Shown piece after piece: positions 37,991 to 50,124 of a DNA stretch of 64,000 bases. How positions within the stretch are numbered: the stretch's first letter is position 1; each line of letters begins with the position of its first letter. The stretch comes from Capitella teleta. Lineage: Eukaryota; Annelida; Polychaeta; Capitellidae. Under the pieces are notes generated by a model that worked only from the letters and a program-made list of their open reading frames with translations, was not told the origin of the DNA and made no database searches. Location: the NCBI GenBank assembly GCA_000328365.1, contig KB302654.1, positions 93,569 through 157,568 on the forward strand. Reading direction: 5' to 3'. The position numbers were made by a program, and so were the translations under genes.

Positions 37991-40900
37991 TAAGTATCTC
38001 TCGATATTAGCAACAATAAATTCATGTTTGCGCGATCTATAAAAAAAACGGCATTAACTTTTAATGCGAGCAGTTTTAAATGAAACCTACAATTAAATTG
38101 TTGAAAACCACTTCATCACTGAGACATTTACATCACTGTCTACTGAACGATTCTCTTCTCTCTTCTACTCCTGTTTAAAGAAGTCAATGTGCTTTTAAGA
38201 AGTCGCGTAAAAGCATTGACCGTGATCTTTTCTACTAACTTATTCATAAAATAAATTCTTCTGATTGTCCCCCACAAGTTAATGGTCCCAGGTTGTCAAA
38301 CACCCTGTAATAAATGATACTCACAAGAATTCATCACTCAAGCGGACTAAACAGTATATCTATAAAGTTGGTAAGGAATTTTACAAATTATCTTAACTAA
38401 TAATTAATCGGTTAATTATATCAGCGAGCAACGCATTGCTTTTTCTTTTTCTTTTCGTCCTCTAAATTAAATCATAAAAACAAGATCAACAGCTGGGGTC
38501 CATAAATCTGTTTAATGACCATTGCCGCAGTGTCCTCCTCACCATTGACCATTGACCATTGGGTCATTGACCCATTAAAATAGACCCCACTCACATACTT
38601 CGCAAGCCGTAAAAGAACTGACCATTGTCTTGGACGCAGGATGACCAGCAGACAGAATGTCGGATTATGCTGTGTAGACTATAGTAGTTGTGCTAACACC
38701 TTGTACGCGTAATGACCGATGCGCATGCGTCGCGCAGAATACTCCGGAATTCAAATTGACGCACGCATACAGACGTAAATGGGAGTATAGGAGTAGGCCA
38801 GAGGGGTCATTAGTACTCTCACTTCAAGTGACGTCACACTGAATTATTTCGCGATGCCTTTAATTACTTTCATACAGATTTCTATTTGCACACATCAGTA
38901 TTTTGACTTGACGTCATTTGATTTTTGTGCTCGATATTATTTTTTTTCTTGTGTGTTATGAACACAAAATAAATTACAATTATTCTCATTATTGAAATAA
39001 TAACAGTCATGACTGTCGAGCGGAATGCGTTGATTTCATAAAAAGAATTCAAAGACTTTAATAACTTTTACTAATGATGCATAGAGATATATATATATAT
39101 ATAACAAGTATTGAATGGAACTGTTTATATAGTATGTTTCTTGCGAGTGGCAAATAAGAGATTTTATCAGCATTCACATACGAATGACTTTCACTGCATT
39201 CTTACCAGAATAGCCAGCGATACGATCAGCAGATATCACCCAATTATCGCCCAGTCATCTCCATTATCGCACACTCTTGTGGTGGCGTCCGCGTTGCATT
39301 TAGTTGCATATTGTTGATTTCTTCCGCGAATACGAGTGTTTAGTTCTTTGGTTTATGTCTCGTAGCCTTGTTTTCTCCCTCATATGAGAGAATCGACAGA
39401 TTTTCACCCCACCCCCCTGTTGATTTGAAAAACTAAGTGAAGTGTTTTCCATTGTGCGATGTTACAGAGAAAATTACCCACCTGAAAAAAAAAAAAGTGT
39501 TGTGAAGTGAGAGACGAGGACCCTTGGTGAAGAACCCTCCTCTTCATCCGCATTGCTAGTTAAACAGGTAAATGATTCGATTTGGCCACAAGCTGATAGC
39601 TAATCTTGCCTCAAAGGAGGGAGCGAGCGTAAGAAATGGAGTCGGTCAAGCAGGCTTAACGCGTCTGATGAGCAAATATCGATGCATATTCTGGAAAAAT
39701 GCGAAAATATAGACGTACTTGCATGTGTGATTATGTGTATTGTGTAAAACAGACGCCAAGTGTAACGAAGCCACGTGTTCACCGAGGTAAAGATTAGGAA
39801 AATTGTAAATTTGAAAAAGAATTTTGTTATCGGTTCATGCGATATTTTTACGACCAATGACTGCTTCGCTTTCGTTGTGTAACTCATGTGAAAGCTATCC
39901 TATTCTTAACGTTCGTGCTAATTTGTGATTATTAAGATCACAAATGCCCATAATCCCTCACTGGCACTTCAATAACTTGAAATATTATTCGCGTAACTCC
40001 GAGCAGTCCCGCGAAGCTGTAGTGTAAGGTCCGCCCGGAAATATATTAATTTGGGACACTGTACACGACGGGATTTTGAAGAAAACATAAAGTTTGACGC
40101 TTAACTTTCTTAATCAGATAATCCATAATAAGGCACTCTATTATATTTGAAAACTAATTAGTATAAATTTTAAAAATCACCTGTACCGTGGTATCGACTA
40201 CTCAGATAGCCATGGGAAAATCTTATCCCGTAAAGAATTAATTAACTCTCAAGTGTGGATAAATATGCATATGGCCAACAGGGCAGAAATTCTTTAATCT
40301 CTCTCAGCAAAGTGTGAAAAGAAGATTCCTCTCTATGGCTTCACAAAAAAAAAACTTCAAAAGTGGACTTGAGAAAGGTATGAACGGTGCATTAATCAAG
40401 CAGTGTCAGGGCTAAATGTTATCTTTTAGATACGATCGCATCTTTGCACCTAAGCCTCACTGTCCGCGTGGTCTGGTCGACATTGGCTTGAATATCAGAG
40501 AGGTTTAATGAATACATATTGCCTTGGAAGGTGTTAAAATTACCATGAAAATGTCTTGCAATTTAGGTTCAGAGGGGAGCATACAGCACCTGTTTGAGAG
40601 CACTTTTGGCATTCCTGTGGGCGTTTTGAATGTGTAGCTTGTGGTCAGAAATTGGTCTAGCTAATCCAGGGCATTTAGAGTGAGTTTTCTTAATAAAGTT
40701 TTGTTTTTGGGTATAGTGTAAAACTAATATGGTATACTTTACCTGACTTTGTTAAGTTATCGGATTTAATTAAAAGGTTACTGTCACAAATAAATGACCT
40801 ACGACCGCATGGTATCTAGGGAAGTATCTGTCATTGATTAATTCAGCCAACTGCTTAATATTATTTACTAATATACCTAAGCATTTTATCTATACAAAGG

Positions 40901-41734
40901 TAATCATGATACCCATTTCACAAGGTAGAGTTCATGCATTGGCCTAAAACAGCCTTCATCTCCAATTTCCCATACTCCTTGATTGTTTTGCGTCCCATCC
41001 ACTTCACAAGACAGGAGAACCTAGAAACACCGATTTGTACCCAGGTAATTTACCTGCACATGCATGCTTCACACCCTGATTGATTCAGCGTTTCTGCTGC
41101 CCCCAGCATCACGTGGGGGCGTGGAGGTGGGAGGCCAGATGTAGCTACGCTCCAATGCCCTGGATAACGAGACTGATGCGGCGAATACCCGCTGGGAGGC
41201 GCTCGCGACTTGTTTTTATGAAGGTTGTCTCGCGAGCTTTTTAACAGAGATTAATAGGTTTCAATTAGTCCTTTCAATGTCTGGTATTCTAAAACAAAAA
41301 TTATTATGAAAATTAGTTATAAAAACTTTAGTTTATCAGAGTTTTACCAACTTACAATCCTCATTGATGACAAATCGTTAATCAGTTACAAATCTTATAA
41401 TTTTTTTAAATTAGGCCCACATTGTGATGAAAAAGAAAAACATAGCAAACATTTTGAGTTTTGCAAATCAAGAACTAATACACTGGATTCAAGTAATACC
41501 TCCCCCCTTCAAAGAGAATTTATAATAAGTGAATAAGAGGGGAAAAAAAAAAATCAGCGTGAAAGAGAATCGCACAGCGACAGACGGTGTCTACACACGT
41601 GACCTCCGCAACCAGCCAATCAGCGCTGAGAAGGGCGTGAATCTCATGCGTCGAGTTAGCTAGTGGTTACAGTCGGGCGTACTACCCCAGTGACTGCGGT
41701 ACTCTGGTTAACAAACTACCCTTTTCTCTTGCAG
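37991..41734. other. Intergenic upstream of Wnt5
   Basis: Contains a short ACCATTG tandem near 38541, an (AT)n tract near 39089 and A-runs. Any Wnt5 promoter and first untranslated exon should lie in or before this stretch. No further coding sequence recognised. Confidence 0.45.
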
Positions 41735-41875
41735 TGTGACCGTCGATCTCAAGGACAACTTCATGATGGAATACGACAGTGCTTCGTACGGATAGATCAC
41801 ATTTAGATGTTCGGATATTGGAGCGTTGATTTTAAGTGACTATTGAGTATTCGCCAACAGTGCAGTTATAGCAAC
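41735..41875 (+). promoter_or_regulatory. Putative Wnt5 5' leader with upstream ORF
   Basis: A good splice acceptor (TTTTCTCTTGCAG) ends at 41734, suggesting that the start-codon exon is preceded by an untranslated exon. The leader holds ATGATG near 41763, opening a 10-codon upstream ORF that ends in TAG well before the Wnt start, a common way to damp translation. Alternatively the transcript simply begins upstream and is unspliced. Confidence 0.4.
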
Positions 41876-41958
41876 ATGGCATGTCGCATTCCATGGATTT
41901 ATATACTTTTAATTGCAAGTTTAAAAGCTCTGTCGATTACTGCCAGGGATATGTGGTG
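41876..41958 (+). CDS. Wnt5 exon 1 (signal peptide)
   Basis: Encodes 27 full codons plus two bases. The product starts MACRIPWIYILLIASLKA, a typical secretory signal peptide, and ends ...RDMWW at the splice. The donor GTGAGT follows at 41959. The phase-2 join to exon 2 at 47780 restores Trp and gives DMWWNLGVN, which lines up with WWSLGMN at the mature N-terminus of known Wnt5 proteins. That match supports both the start and the splice. The first intron is 5.8 kb. Confidence 0.9.
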
Positions 41959-44900
41959 GTGAGTGTTTCTCTTTTATTTTCCGATTCAAATAATCTATAT
42001 AAAAATTATTCATATATATACAATGTAATTGTTTTGAATCAAAATATCAAGATTTTTGTGGTAGAAGCAGTAGTTTTTTTCTTGTCAATTATCAATTGGT
42101 AAGCAACTTATACTTAATTATAACGTCAAGTATGATATTAGACGCCGTTAAATTAGCGGCATCGAATGTCTAGACATGTATACATGTATATGTGTGCATC
42201 ACACAGATGTCATTACACGTGTGTGTTAATATTCTATGAAATTCACTGCATGCAAATCATAAATTTATTAGGTGCGGAAGTCATACAACATTTATAATCG
42301 AACAAAAAAGTTACATAACTCATAAATTACTCTCATATCCGTGATTGCGTAATTGGCATGCGTTGATTAAGACATACAAAGTAGCTCTCAAGCCGAGAAA
42401 CATGTAAATAATAATACAACAGGCGTAAGGACGAAAAAAAAAAATGTTTTCACCAGACACGAAAGCAGTATATCCCCCAGGTAAAAGCCAAAAAAGTTGA
42501 TCTCCTTCTGACCCTAACAACGTCTGATCTAAAACGTTGCCATGGAAACTGTTTGACCCTGAATGTCAAGGTTGAAGGTCGCTCTGTTCGCTGTGTTATG
42601 ATAATATGGACAAGCCCTGTCATCTTTGAAGTTTAGATTTATGCCTCTCTCGTCGCCTACGAACCACACGCTAAAAAAACCTCCAGCAATCACCTACCAG
42701 ACTTTTCTTTTATTTTCACTAGATAAGTTACTTCTTCTCGTTCTTCCTTTAACTTAGTCAATCTTCACAACAAATTTGTTAAACGACATTCAGGTTGTGT
42801 GGCTTTCGAATAAAAGTGTCAAAATCTAGTGTGATTTAGTCGACCAGTGATGAAGATCAAACCTGGTAGCGAAAACTGACAAACAAAATGGTCGGTGTCT
42901 GAGTTGATCAGACGAAGTATCTTGCTATCCATCTCTTGGCGTAAATCAGACGCTGATTCAACAACAAACGTTTGCCCCAATTAGACGTGACGCCCTCCAT
43001 CCCTTATCCCGTCCATACCTGATCTGCTCTTCCATTGTTAACCCTCGGGGCGTCAAATGATAAGGATGATAAGGGTTTATTTACGCGCAGGATTCAGTTG
43101 GAGAAACTTGTGACATCTCCTTCTATATAGATCGTAAAAAAAAATCGTTCTTGAGAATGCATCAACTTGTAAATGTGAAACATGTCGTGTTAATTATGAG
43201 AGCTGTAATTAAGGTAACTCATGAAGGATACTATTAATTGACTGCCTAAACTGTAATTCACTCTGCTGTGTAACTTGTGTTGATATTTCCGAATGAATTT
43301 CAACAAAATATTTTGTATGCACGTAACATATGCCTAAGCTATTCCCCAAAGCCCTCATCAATTATCCCTTTAAACTGATGCCTTCATCTTCCTCCCTTTC
43401 TGCTCCTCATCTTGCCGCTTCCCTGTGATGTATCCGCGCGGCCTGTGTCTGTTTGTCTTTCTATTAGCAACGGCCGTCCCTATTTTCAAAACAAACAAGC
43501 AGAAGGTGTGAAATATCTCCACTCTGAGATCATTCAGAAGCAGCTTCTCTCTGATTTTGTTTCAGCATCCACCATACGATCGGAAGACACTCTTCAGCCC
43601 GTGATATATTACGAGCAGAAAAACCTCGCTTTGATTCAAGCTCATTGCTGCCCTTTCTACAATTCTCTCTCCTTTCACTTTCGACGGCATTGCATTCTTC
43701 CGCAGCACGATAACGCATAAGCCAATCGCGGATTGAAGTCGTGGCATTTAGGCTATTTACTATAAAAGTACAAGTTATTTTTATGAAATGACGATCCGAA
43801 ATCAGATCGAACTTTTCAGTTTGACACGTGATCCGGAAATTTGGTCCGTCGCGGTACGTGATTGGCTGATTGCGAGGAGTAATTGCCTGGTCTTATAGTG
43901 CGGATGGATTAGACGGTGAAAAGGCACGTTGTTCCTAGAATTTGGACTCAAGTTTAAGACCCTTCGACTCTCGTCTCCGTCTCTCTCCAATTCTCTCCAA
44001 TTCTCTCCAATCTCTCCAAATTTCGTAACGTCTACCCAAGTGACTCTATTGTCTGATGCGAAAACACTCGGCAAATCTGAATCATGTATTAGTTATCATA
44101 TAGTTTCTGATTTAATGCAAGATGAAAGAAACAATAATCGATAACCAAACAATTGCAAACGAGAGAAATGTAAAACTATGATAAATTACTGACGTGGCAA
44201 GTTACCCCCTCCTGCTTAAGCGCAAGCAATAACCGAATTACGACCACATACAGCAGAGGCCAATATCATAACCATCAACTACTTGCATTGGCCAACACAC
44301 TCAATACACCAACGGGATTTAAATGGATTACGTAGTTTACCTATGACGTCTCCGAGTGAAGAAGAACCTTAGGCGAATTCATTTCCCGGAACCTGCATCA
44401 GGCTGCAATCAACATGGTAGTTTTCCACCTTTCCAAGCACAATCAACTGTGATAACAAGATCGGCTTCAAGCAGAAAATTAATTAGCCTCTATGAGAATG
44501 ACACGCATTGAAGCTGTTGATCGGCTTAATTAGCGGTCTTCTTGGTGTAAGCGTCAATTCAGTCGTCTCGATTGGTTCCTGAGTTGGGTTACTGAATATA
44601 AGTATGCTATAATAATAGACCCTGCTTAGCTGATGGTTATGCGGGTGGCATATAACCTCGAGGGGCCCTTGGGCTAGTGGAATAATATGGTTTTCGGATC
44701 TGTGGAGTACACACGAGTATAATTAATTTTTGCCAGTAAATATTATTAAGTTTACGTATATTCAATTTTTAATTCTATCAAATTCAATCATTCAAAGTAT
44801 TACAAACTATGCGCTAGTTAAATGTAATATTGGGTGATTGGTCTTTTCTTGTCCTTTTGTTCCGAAATTTTCATTATTTGAACACGATTCCTAGCTGCCC

Positions 44901-47779
44901 AATAAGCATAAGGCAGTCGTAGCAACCCCGTCACTGCAGCACCTCCGCTAACCAGGGAAACTCAGACAATAGTGTTTCGCTCTCTCCTCGTCAATCACTC
45001 TATAGTCAGTTACCCGTTTTTTCATCGCATGCGCAACTCTGCTGCCATCTTGCGAATGTCTCAAGTTACCGAACTTACTGTCGGGCATTCAGAAGTTCTG
45101 ACTATGCGCTTTCTAGTTATCTGAGCTTGTTTATGGAGAGCTCTACTGTTCAAATACCAAACACAATACATCAATCGCGTCGGATTATAAGCGGGGTCGC
45201 CGGGTCACGCATACACAGCATGAGAGGAATAGGAACCCGTAAATGTCGATTTGGAGTCACGGGCCAACCATATTTCTTAGAATGCGTTATATTGTTGTTA
45301 TTTCTCTAAAGAGTGATTTGGGCGCCATTTCAATTTTCGAATTCAGAATTCGGAGCCATGTCTCTGAATTCAACACCAGCGGATCATATCAAACCGCGAA
45401 TGGATCAGTACAACTGTTTTATTTATTGTGAGTAGCTATCACTTGTGATTAACCCATAGGATCAGCGCGTGTATTTAAATCGAAGTATGGCTCCGGTTTC
45501 TGAATACAAAATGGCGCATAAATCTGAATTGACGCTACTCTGCCGCCGAAGGATGCTAAGGTTTCTTATAACTAGGCAGCCACAAAAGCCTGAATACAAC
45601 AACATTCAAGTATAGTCTGTATATATATAATTATGTTAACTTTTATATCACAATATATTGAAGTGCGTTGTGTGCCCGGTGGAACAATAAATTGTGTTCA
45701 AAAGCTTTCTTAGAACACCTGACAATTTGTGTTACCACACCAATAGACAGACAAGGTACTTTTATGTCATCACAGATGAAACTGCTTAAACCCAACCGAT
45801 AAAAAAAATTCCGACTAATTGAAGCTGCATTATGTAGTAATTACAGGGTGCTGATTCAAGAAAAAAAAAGTGCATTCTCATAACATCGAAATAAAAATGA
45901 TGACAGCCTGGGTTATTTCTTTTTCAACTCGCAATTTGTTACTGAAGAAAAAGAAAAATCGCCATATGTATGTGTGCGTGATTTGATTGTTGGCATTCGT
46001 GCGACGCGTATGTAAATCGTGTTGTGACATAAGACTGGTGTTTATAATATTTCTCTGTGTAAATACTCATACTTTAAGACACGTGTTATTAATACCACGT
46101 TCACACTTGGTTGACCAGCAAACTCTAATTGACGAATCACCGAGATGCCTCATCTGACGTCATACCCGTTGACCTATTTACGATAACACGTGACCGGAAT
46201 TGATTTCATTTTGTTTGACAGCTACCGTGATAACCCATATGCGATTGTTGATCATGCGAAATAATCAGTGTTTGTGGTCGCATGAGTGAATATCGACAAC
46301 TCCCACGGGGGTGCAATGATCCACTTCGAACACGTTATCCGTTTGCTGTTCTGCTCTAAGAACGTAGTAACGAAACCAATTCACGTGCGCGCTATAGTTT
46401 CACTGCTTAAACGGTATGCAGGATGCCTCTCGACCCCGCAGCTAATTGTTCGCGTTTAGTTTCATTCATAACTTTTTCCAGAATTTGATTAGGCTTTCTC
46501 AAATGTCAAAATACTCAGAAGTAGATCATCAAACATTTCCCACATTGTTTTAAATTACGTTGGCAAACATGGCCAGTACGATGAGGTCCCAGTGGCCAGA
46601 GAGGGCGACGCCATCGCCTCTCATACCCCCTCCCGCCCGTTCCGGACATTGACGAGGGATATGCTGTGGTGATTCACTAGGGAACATACAAAGGAACATT
46701 ATTTCGGTCATGGCAAGTAGTTCAACGTTCTTATCCAGGGTAATATAGGAGTCTTCCGGGACCAGTACACGCATCTGCCGTGACCTTTAACCTTTTAACA
46801 CCTTTAGTTAGCCACGCCTCTTATTTGGTCATCGGGTCTTCGTAGACCGACTTCCAACCCCCTCCAGGAGAGAACCCTCTTGATGAGGAGCTCAGCCCCA
46901 ACTGTGTTAATCGTACCCCCCAAAGGTTGCAATCCGGTGAAATTGTGTATAATTACTTAAGGAATACCTGAGGGAGAAAAGAATTTTATGTTAACCGTCT
47001 GATTAAGTTAATGCACTCTTGTGGATGATGCTATTGTATCAAACCATGAATACTGATCAAATCTTGTGACCAGACAAGATAATTTAGCCAGTAATTAAAT
47101 TAATTTAGCTGTTTTTTTTTTTTTGTTTTTTTTTTTTTTACGCACTTACATGTATAATATGTCTGTCGTCCGCTCATGAGCCATGATAAATCGGTCGAAT
47201 AAATCTACGTAATTAATAGAACTGACCTTAAAAAGCAAAACAAGTTATACGGAAACATTTCATTTATTCCAAGTTATGTTTGAAACGAAACCCGGAATAC
47301 AATAACATTAGGTCATATCTGACACCTGGTTAGGAATATCCAGTGTTTGAGCATTCTTGAGGTCAGTGATATTCCTGAAATGTCTCATGAATCATCTCCT
47401 GCTAATTAAACCTTCAAGTCCTAAAGGAATTCTCACGTACGTTTGGATCAACTTCAATTATTGATATTGATCTTTGTTATGCTATTGATAAAAGTGACTC
47501 TGTTTAATGCCGAGAGCGTTGCGTAATAATTCTTTACAGTCGCATTCGTGGCCACTTCAGAATTGGAAATTCCTTGCAGTCGCAGGTGTCGTATAACGAA
47601 GGAGGATCTGATCAAATTATCATTTTTATAACCATCAGCTGGTTTGTCCTCAAATACGTGTAACGAAATGTGCCAACGCATGCGATATACACAGTTCACA
47701 CAATTGAAAATAATGGCAAATCACTCAAAATTGTTCTCTCTATATCTTAATGATATTACTATAAAAATTTCTGTTCCAG
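41959..47779 (+). other. Wnt5 intron 1
   Basis: 5.8-kb intron, GTGAGT to TGTTCCAG. It contains a CTCTCCAATT tandem near 43980-44020, homopolymers and a weak LINE-tail candidate at 46550-46774. Open frames inside (up to 102 codons) have no recognisable domain. Confidence 0.85.
46550..46774 (-). mobile_element. Possible LINE C-terminal fragment (weak)
   Basis: A 74-codon frame contains CMFPSESPQHIPRQCPE, resembling the Cys/His segment (C...TPEH-ILxSCP) near the C-terminus of several non-LTR retrotransposon proteins. Nothing else in the frame confirms it, and no tail or second motif is visible. Confidence 0.25.
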
Positions 47780-48039
47780 GAACCTAGGGGTCAACGGTTT
47801 CGATTTATGGAAAAACCCGGAGCTATACCTTTTGGGGGTTTCCCCAGTCTGCAACCAATTGAAAGGTCTGTCTCCTGGCCAGACCAAATTCTGCCAACTC
47901 TATCAAGATCACATGCCAGCCGTTAGTGCTGGAGCGAAAATAGCGCTGGGAGAATGTCAACAACAGTTTCACAGTCGAAGGTGGAATTGCAGCCTAATGG
48001 AAGGAAATGGGGCAGTGTTTGGTCCGGTCCTCGACACAG
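47780..48039 (+). CDS. Wnt5 exon 2
   Basis: Starts after TTCTGTTCCAG and ends before GTTTGC, leaving one base of the next Gly codon. It encodes the N-terminal Wnt domain: SPVCNQLKGLSPGQ, FCQLYQDHM, GECQQQFHSRRWNCS. The LYQDHM segment and Q-F-x-x-RRWNCS are Wnt-family hallmarks, and LYQDHM is typical of Wnt5. It contributes four of the conserved cysteines and an N-glycosylation sequon in WNCS. Confidence 0.95.
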
Positions 48040-49831
48040 GTTTGCTATGTTTAATTTATAATTAATTATGTTTTAAATTCCACTTGTAAGTGTAATATAT
48101 ATGCCGGTACGGGGCAATATCTCTTCCTTGGAAAGGTTCGCAATAAGCTCACGCCATTGGCTGCTCAGATTGGATGACGTCATTGTAACCAATAGCAACT
48201 AAGAGTACACGTGACAAATACCCATTTTGGTCTGCTCACGGCAGGTGGTCAGACCGGCCTATAATGATGACCCACCTGCCATACGGCTGCATGATGACCA
48301 GCTATTAAAGCTAGACAAATTGTCCACCAAAAAACATGTAGTTTGGTTTGGCAAATTCTAGACTGTGGAAAAAAGTGACTGAAACTTCAGCGATTCAGTT
48401 CTTTGTCTCAAATTCGCACTGTAGAGAAAAGGCGGACTGTACTGGGCCTATACACATGTTTCTGCATCGTGTATTGAATTGCTATTCCCTAAGACGAATC
48501 TGATCAGTTTCAACACACCCAAAGTCGACCTTGTCTAAAGCTACGTTTTGCTGGGCTATTGTGAATCCAACAGCCTCTTCTATGCAAGAACAAACAAGAA
48601 AAATGAATCTCATATTCTTGATAATTAATTCACACGCATGCCTACGTGTTGTGACATAGTATAAATCAGGCAAATAGCTGGTTAAGTAAACAAAGAACTA
48701 TGGTGTTATTTTGACGTGTCTCTTGCCCGAGGAGGAGGCACTACATGGTTTACAACTCAAACCACAAGTATGACAAAATCAAGACACTCGCTGAGAGCTA
48801 CAAGTATCACATGACCCGTCACGTGACCGCTCAAGTAGAACGTAGCATCAGGTACTTGAGTGTTTATAAATTCACGAGGCAGTGATCGATCACTGGGATC
48901 TTTGCATCTTTTCTTATTGATTTGATGGGAAAAGCCGTGAGAATAAAACACTGGTGAAATTTTCGAAGATTTTCTTCTGAGAAGGGAGTGGTTAGTTGCA
49001 CTGCTTCCGATTCCGATCGATATTCAAGCTGAAAACAACTTCTGAGCTGGCATGGTGTCCTCTCAAACCACATGGCGCCAATTTCATGAACATTCTACAG
49101 GGAGAACACGTCTCTAAACCGAAACATTCGGTGTCATTCTGCGTCGCAATTTTTCCTTCTACTTCTCTTATTGAGCTGGCCTAAATGACGCATCTCTCAG
49201 AGCTACAACTCTGCTGCTTCCAAAATTGTGTAAACTTTAAATATTTAACGCTTGGGGACATTAAACATGACGTATTGAACTAAGTGAGAAAACATTCTGA
49301 CATCTCTTGATGTATTGGGTGATGATACTGATTTGCTAAGCCAACTGCAACACGTGTCTTAACAAGATTTATTTTACGCACGCGGCTCTACTGCTTTTTT
49401 TATATCCATCATTTTTCTGTTCTTTTTTGCAAATTGAAGTATCTTGCTTCACGTGTGTCTGTGTGACGATGTTTAGTCCGTGTTCTGACAATCATACCTT
49501 CACTTTTCATAATTGTTATGTTCAAATATTTGCTGCACCATACACATCAATGTATGGGCGTGTTAACAGCGAATAGCACGTTTTCTTTTACACCTTGCAT
49601 GTGTGTGATAACTGTATAAATTTATTGCTTGAATATTTATCATTACATCGGTCGAGAGAGCATTCTGTAATACCTTTATATACTAGTAGTGTAGCCAGTA
49701 AATATGTATGACGGATTTGCATACTGACTAGGGATGCACGGATAACTGAAATTCGATATCCGATTATCGGGTAGATTATCTGAAAATTTGAAGACCCGAA
49801 CCCGATACTGACGAACATCTTTAAATTCCAG
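48040..49831 (+). other. Wnt5 intron 2
   Basis: 1.8-kb intron. The last ~100 bp before the exon 3 acceptor looks transposon-derived (see 49729-49829). No other coding sequence seen. Confidence 0.85.
49729..49829 (+). mobile_element. hAT-like terminal fragment beside the exon 3 acceptor
   Basis: Begins TAGGGATGCACGGATAACTG, followed by the alternating GATATCCGATTATCGGGT pattern seen at the ends of many animal hAT elements. The opposite end and the 8-bp target duplication are not visible. It runs up to the splice acceptor of Wnt5 exon 3, so the acceptor's upstream tract may be transposon-derived. Family resemblance is from memory only. Confidence 0.4.
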
Positions 49832-50124
49832 GCAGTCGGGAGAGCGCCTTCACCTACGCCATCTTCGCCGCCGGGGTTGTGCATGCCGTCAGCAGATCCT
49901 GTCGAGATGGACAGCTCACCAACTGCGGCTGTTCCCGGCGGATGCGACCCAAGACCCTTCACCGTGACTGGCTGTGGGGAGGGTGCGGAGACAATACAGA
50001 CTACGGATATCGGTTCGCTCAAGGATTCGTGGACATCCGCGAGAGAGAGAAGAACCATCCGAGACATTCACCAGAACTGGCCAGAACGCTCATGAATCTC
50101 CACAATAACGAGGCAGGAAGACGG
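49832..50124 (+). CDS. Wnt5 exon 3
   Basis: Completes Gly with two bases, then encodes [33 protein letters not shown] and [12 protein letters not shown], ending NNEAGRR in phase 0 before [17 protein letters not shown] and NNEAGRR are strongly conserved in Wnt5. It contributes four conserved cysteines. The acceptor (TAAATTCCAG) has a poor pyrimidine tract. Confidence 0.96.

Noticed and set aside
38290-45860. Further CACCCTGTA (near 38302) and TACAGGGTG (near 45842) sites as mariner ends
   Set aside because: Only 9-10 bp match before diverging and their orientations do not pair into an element.
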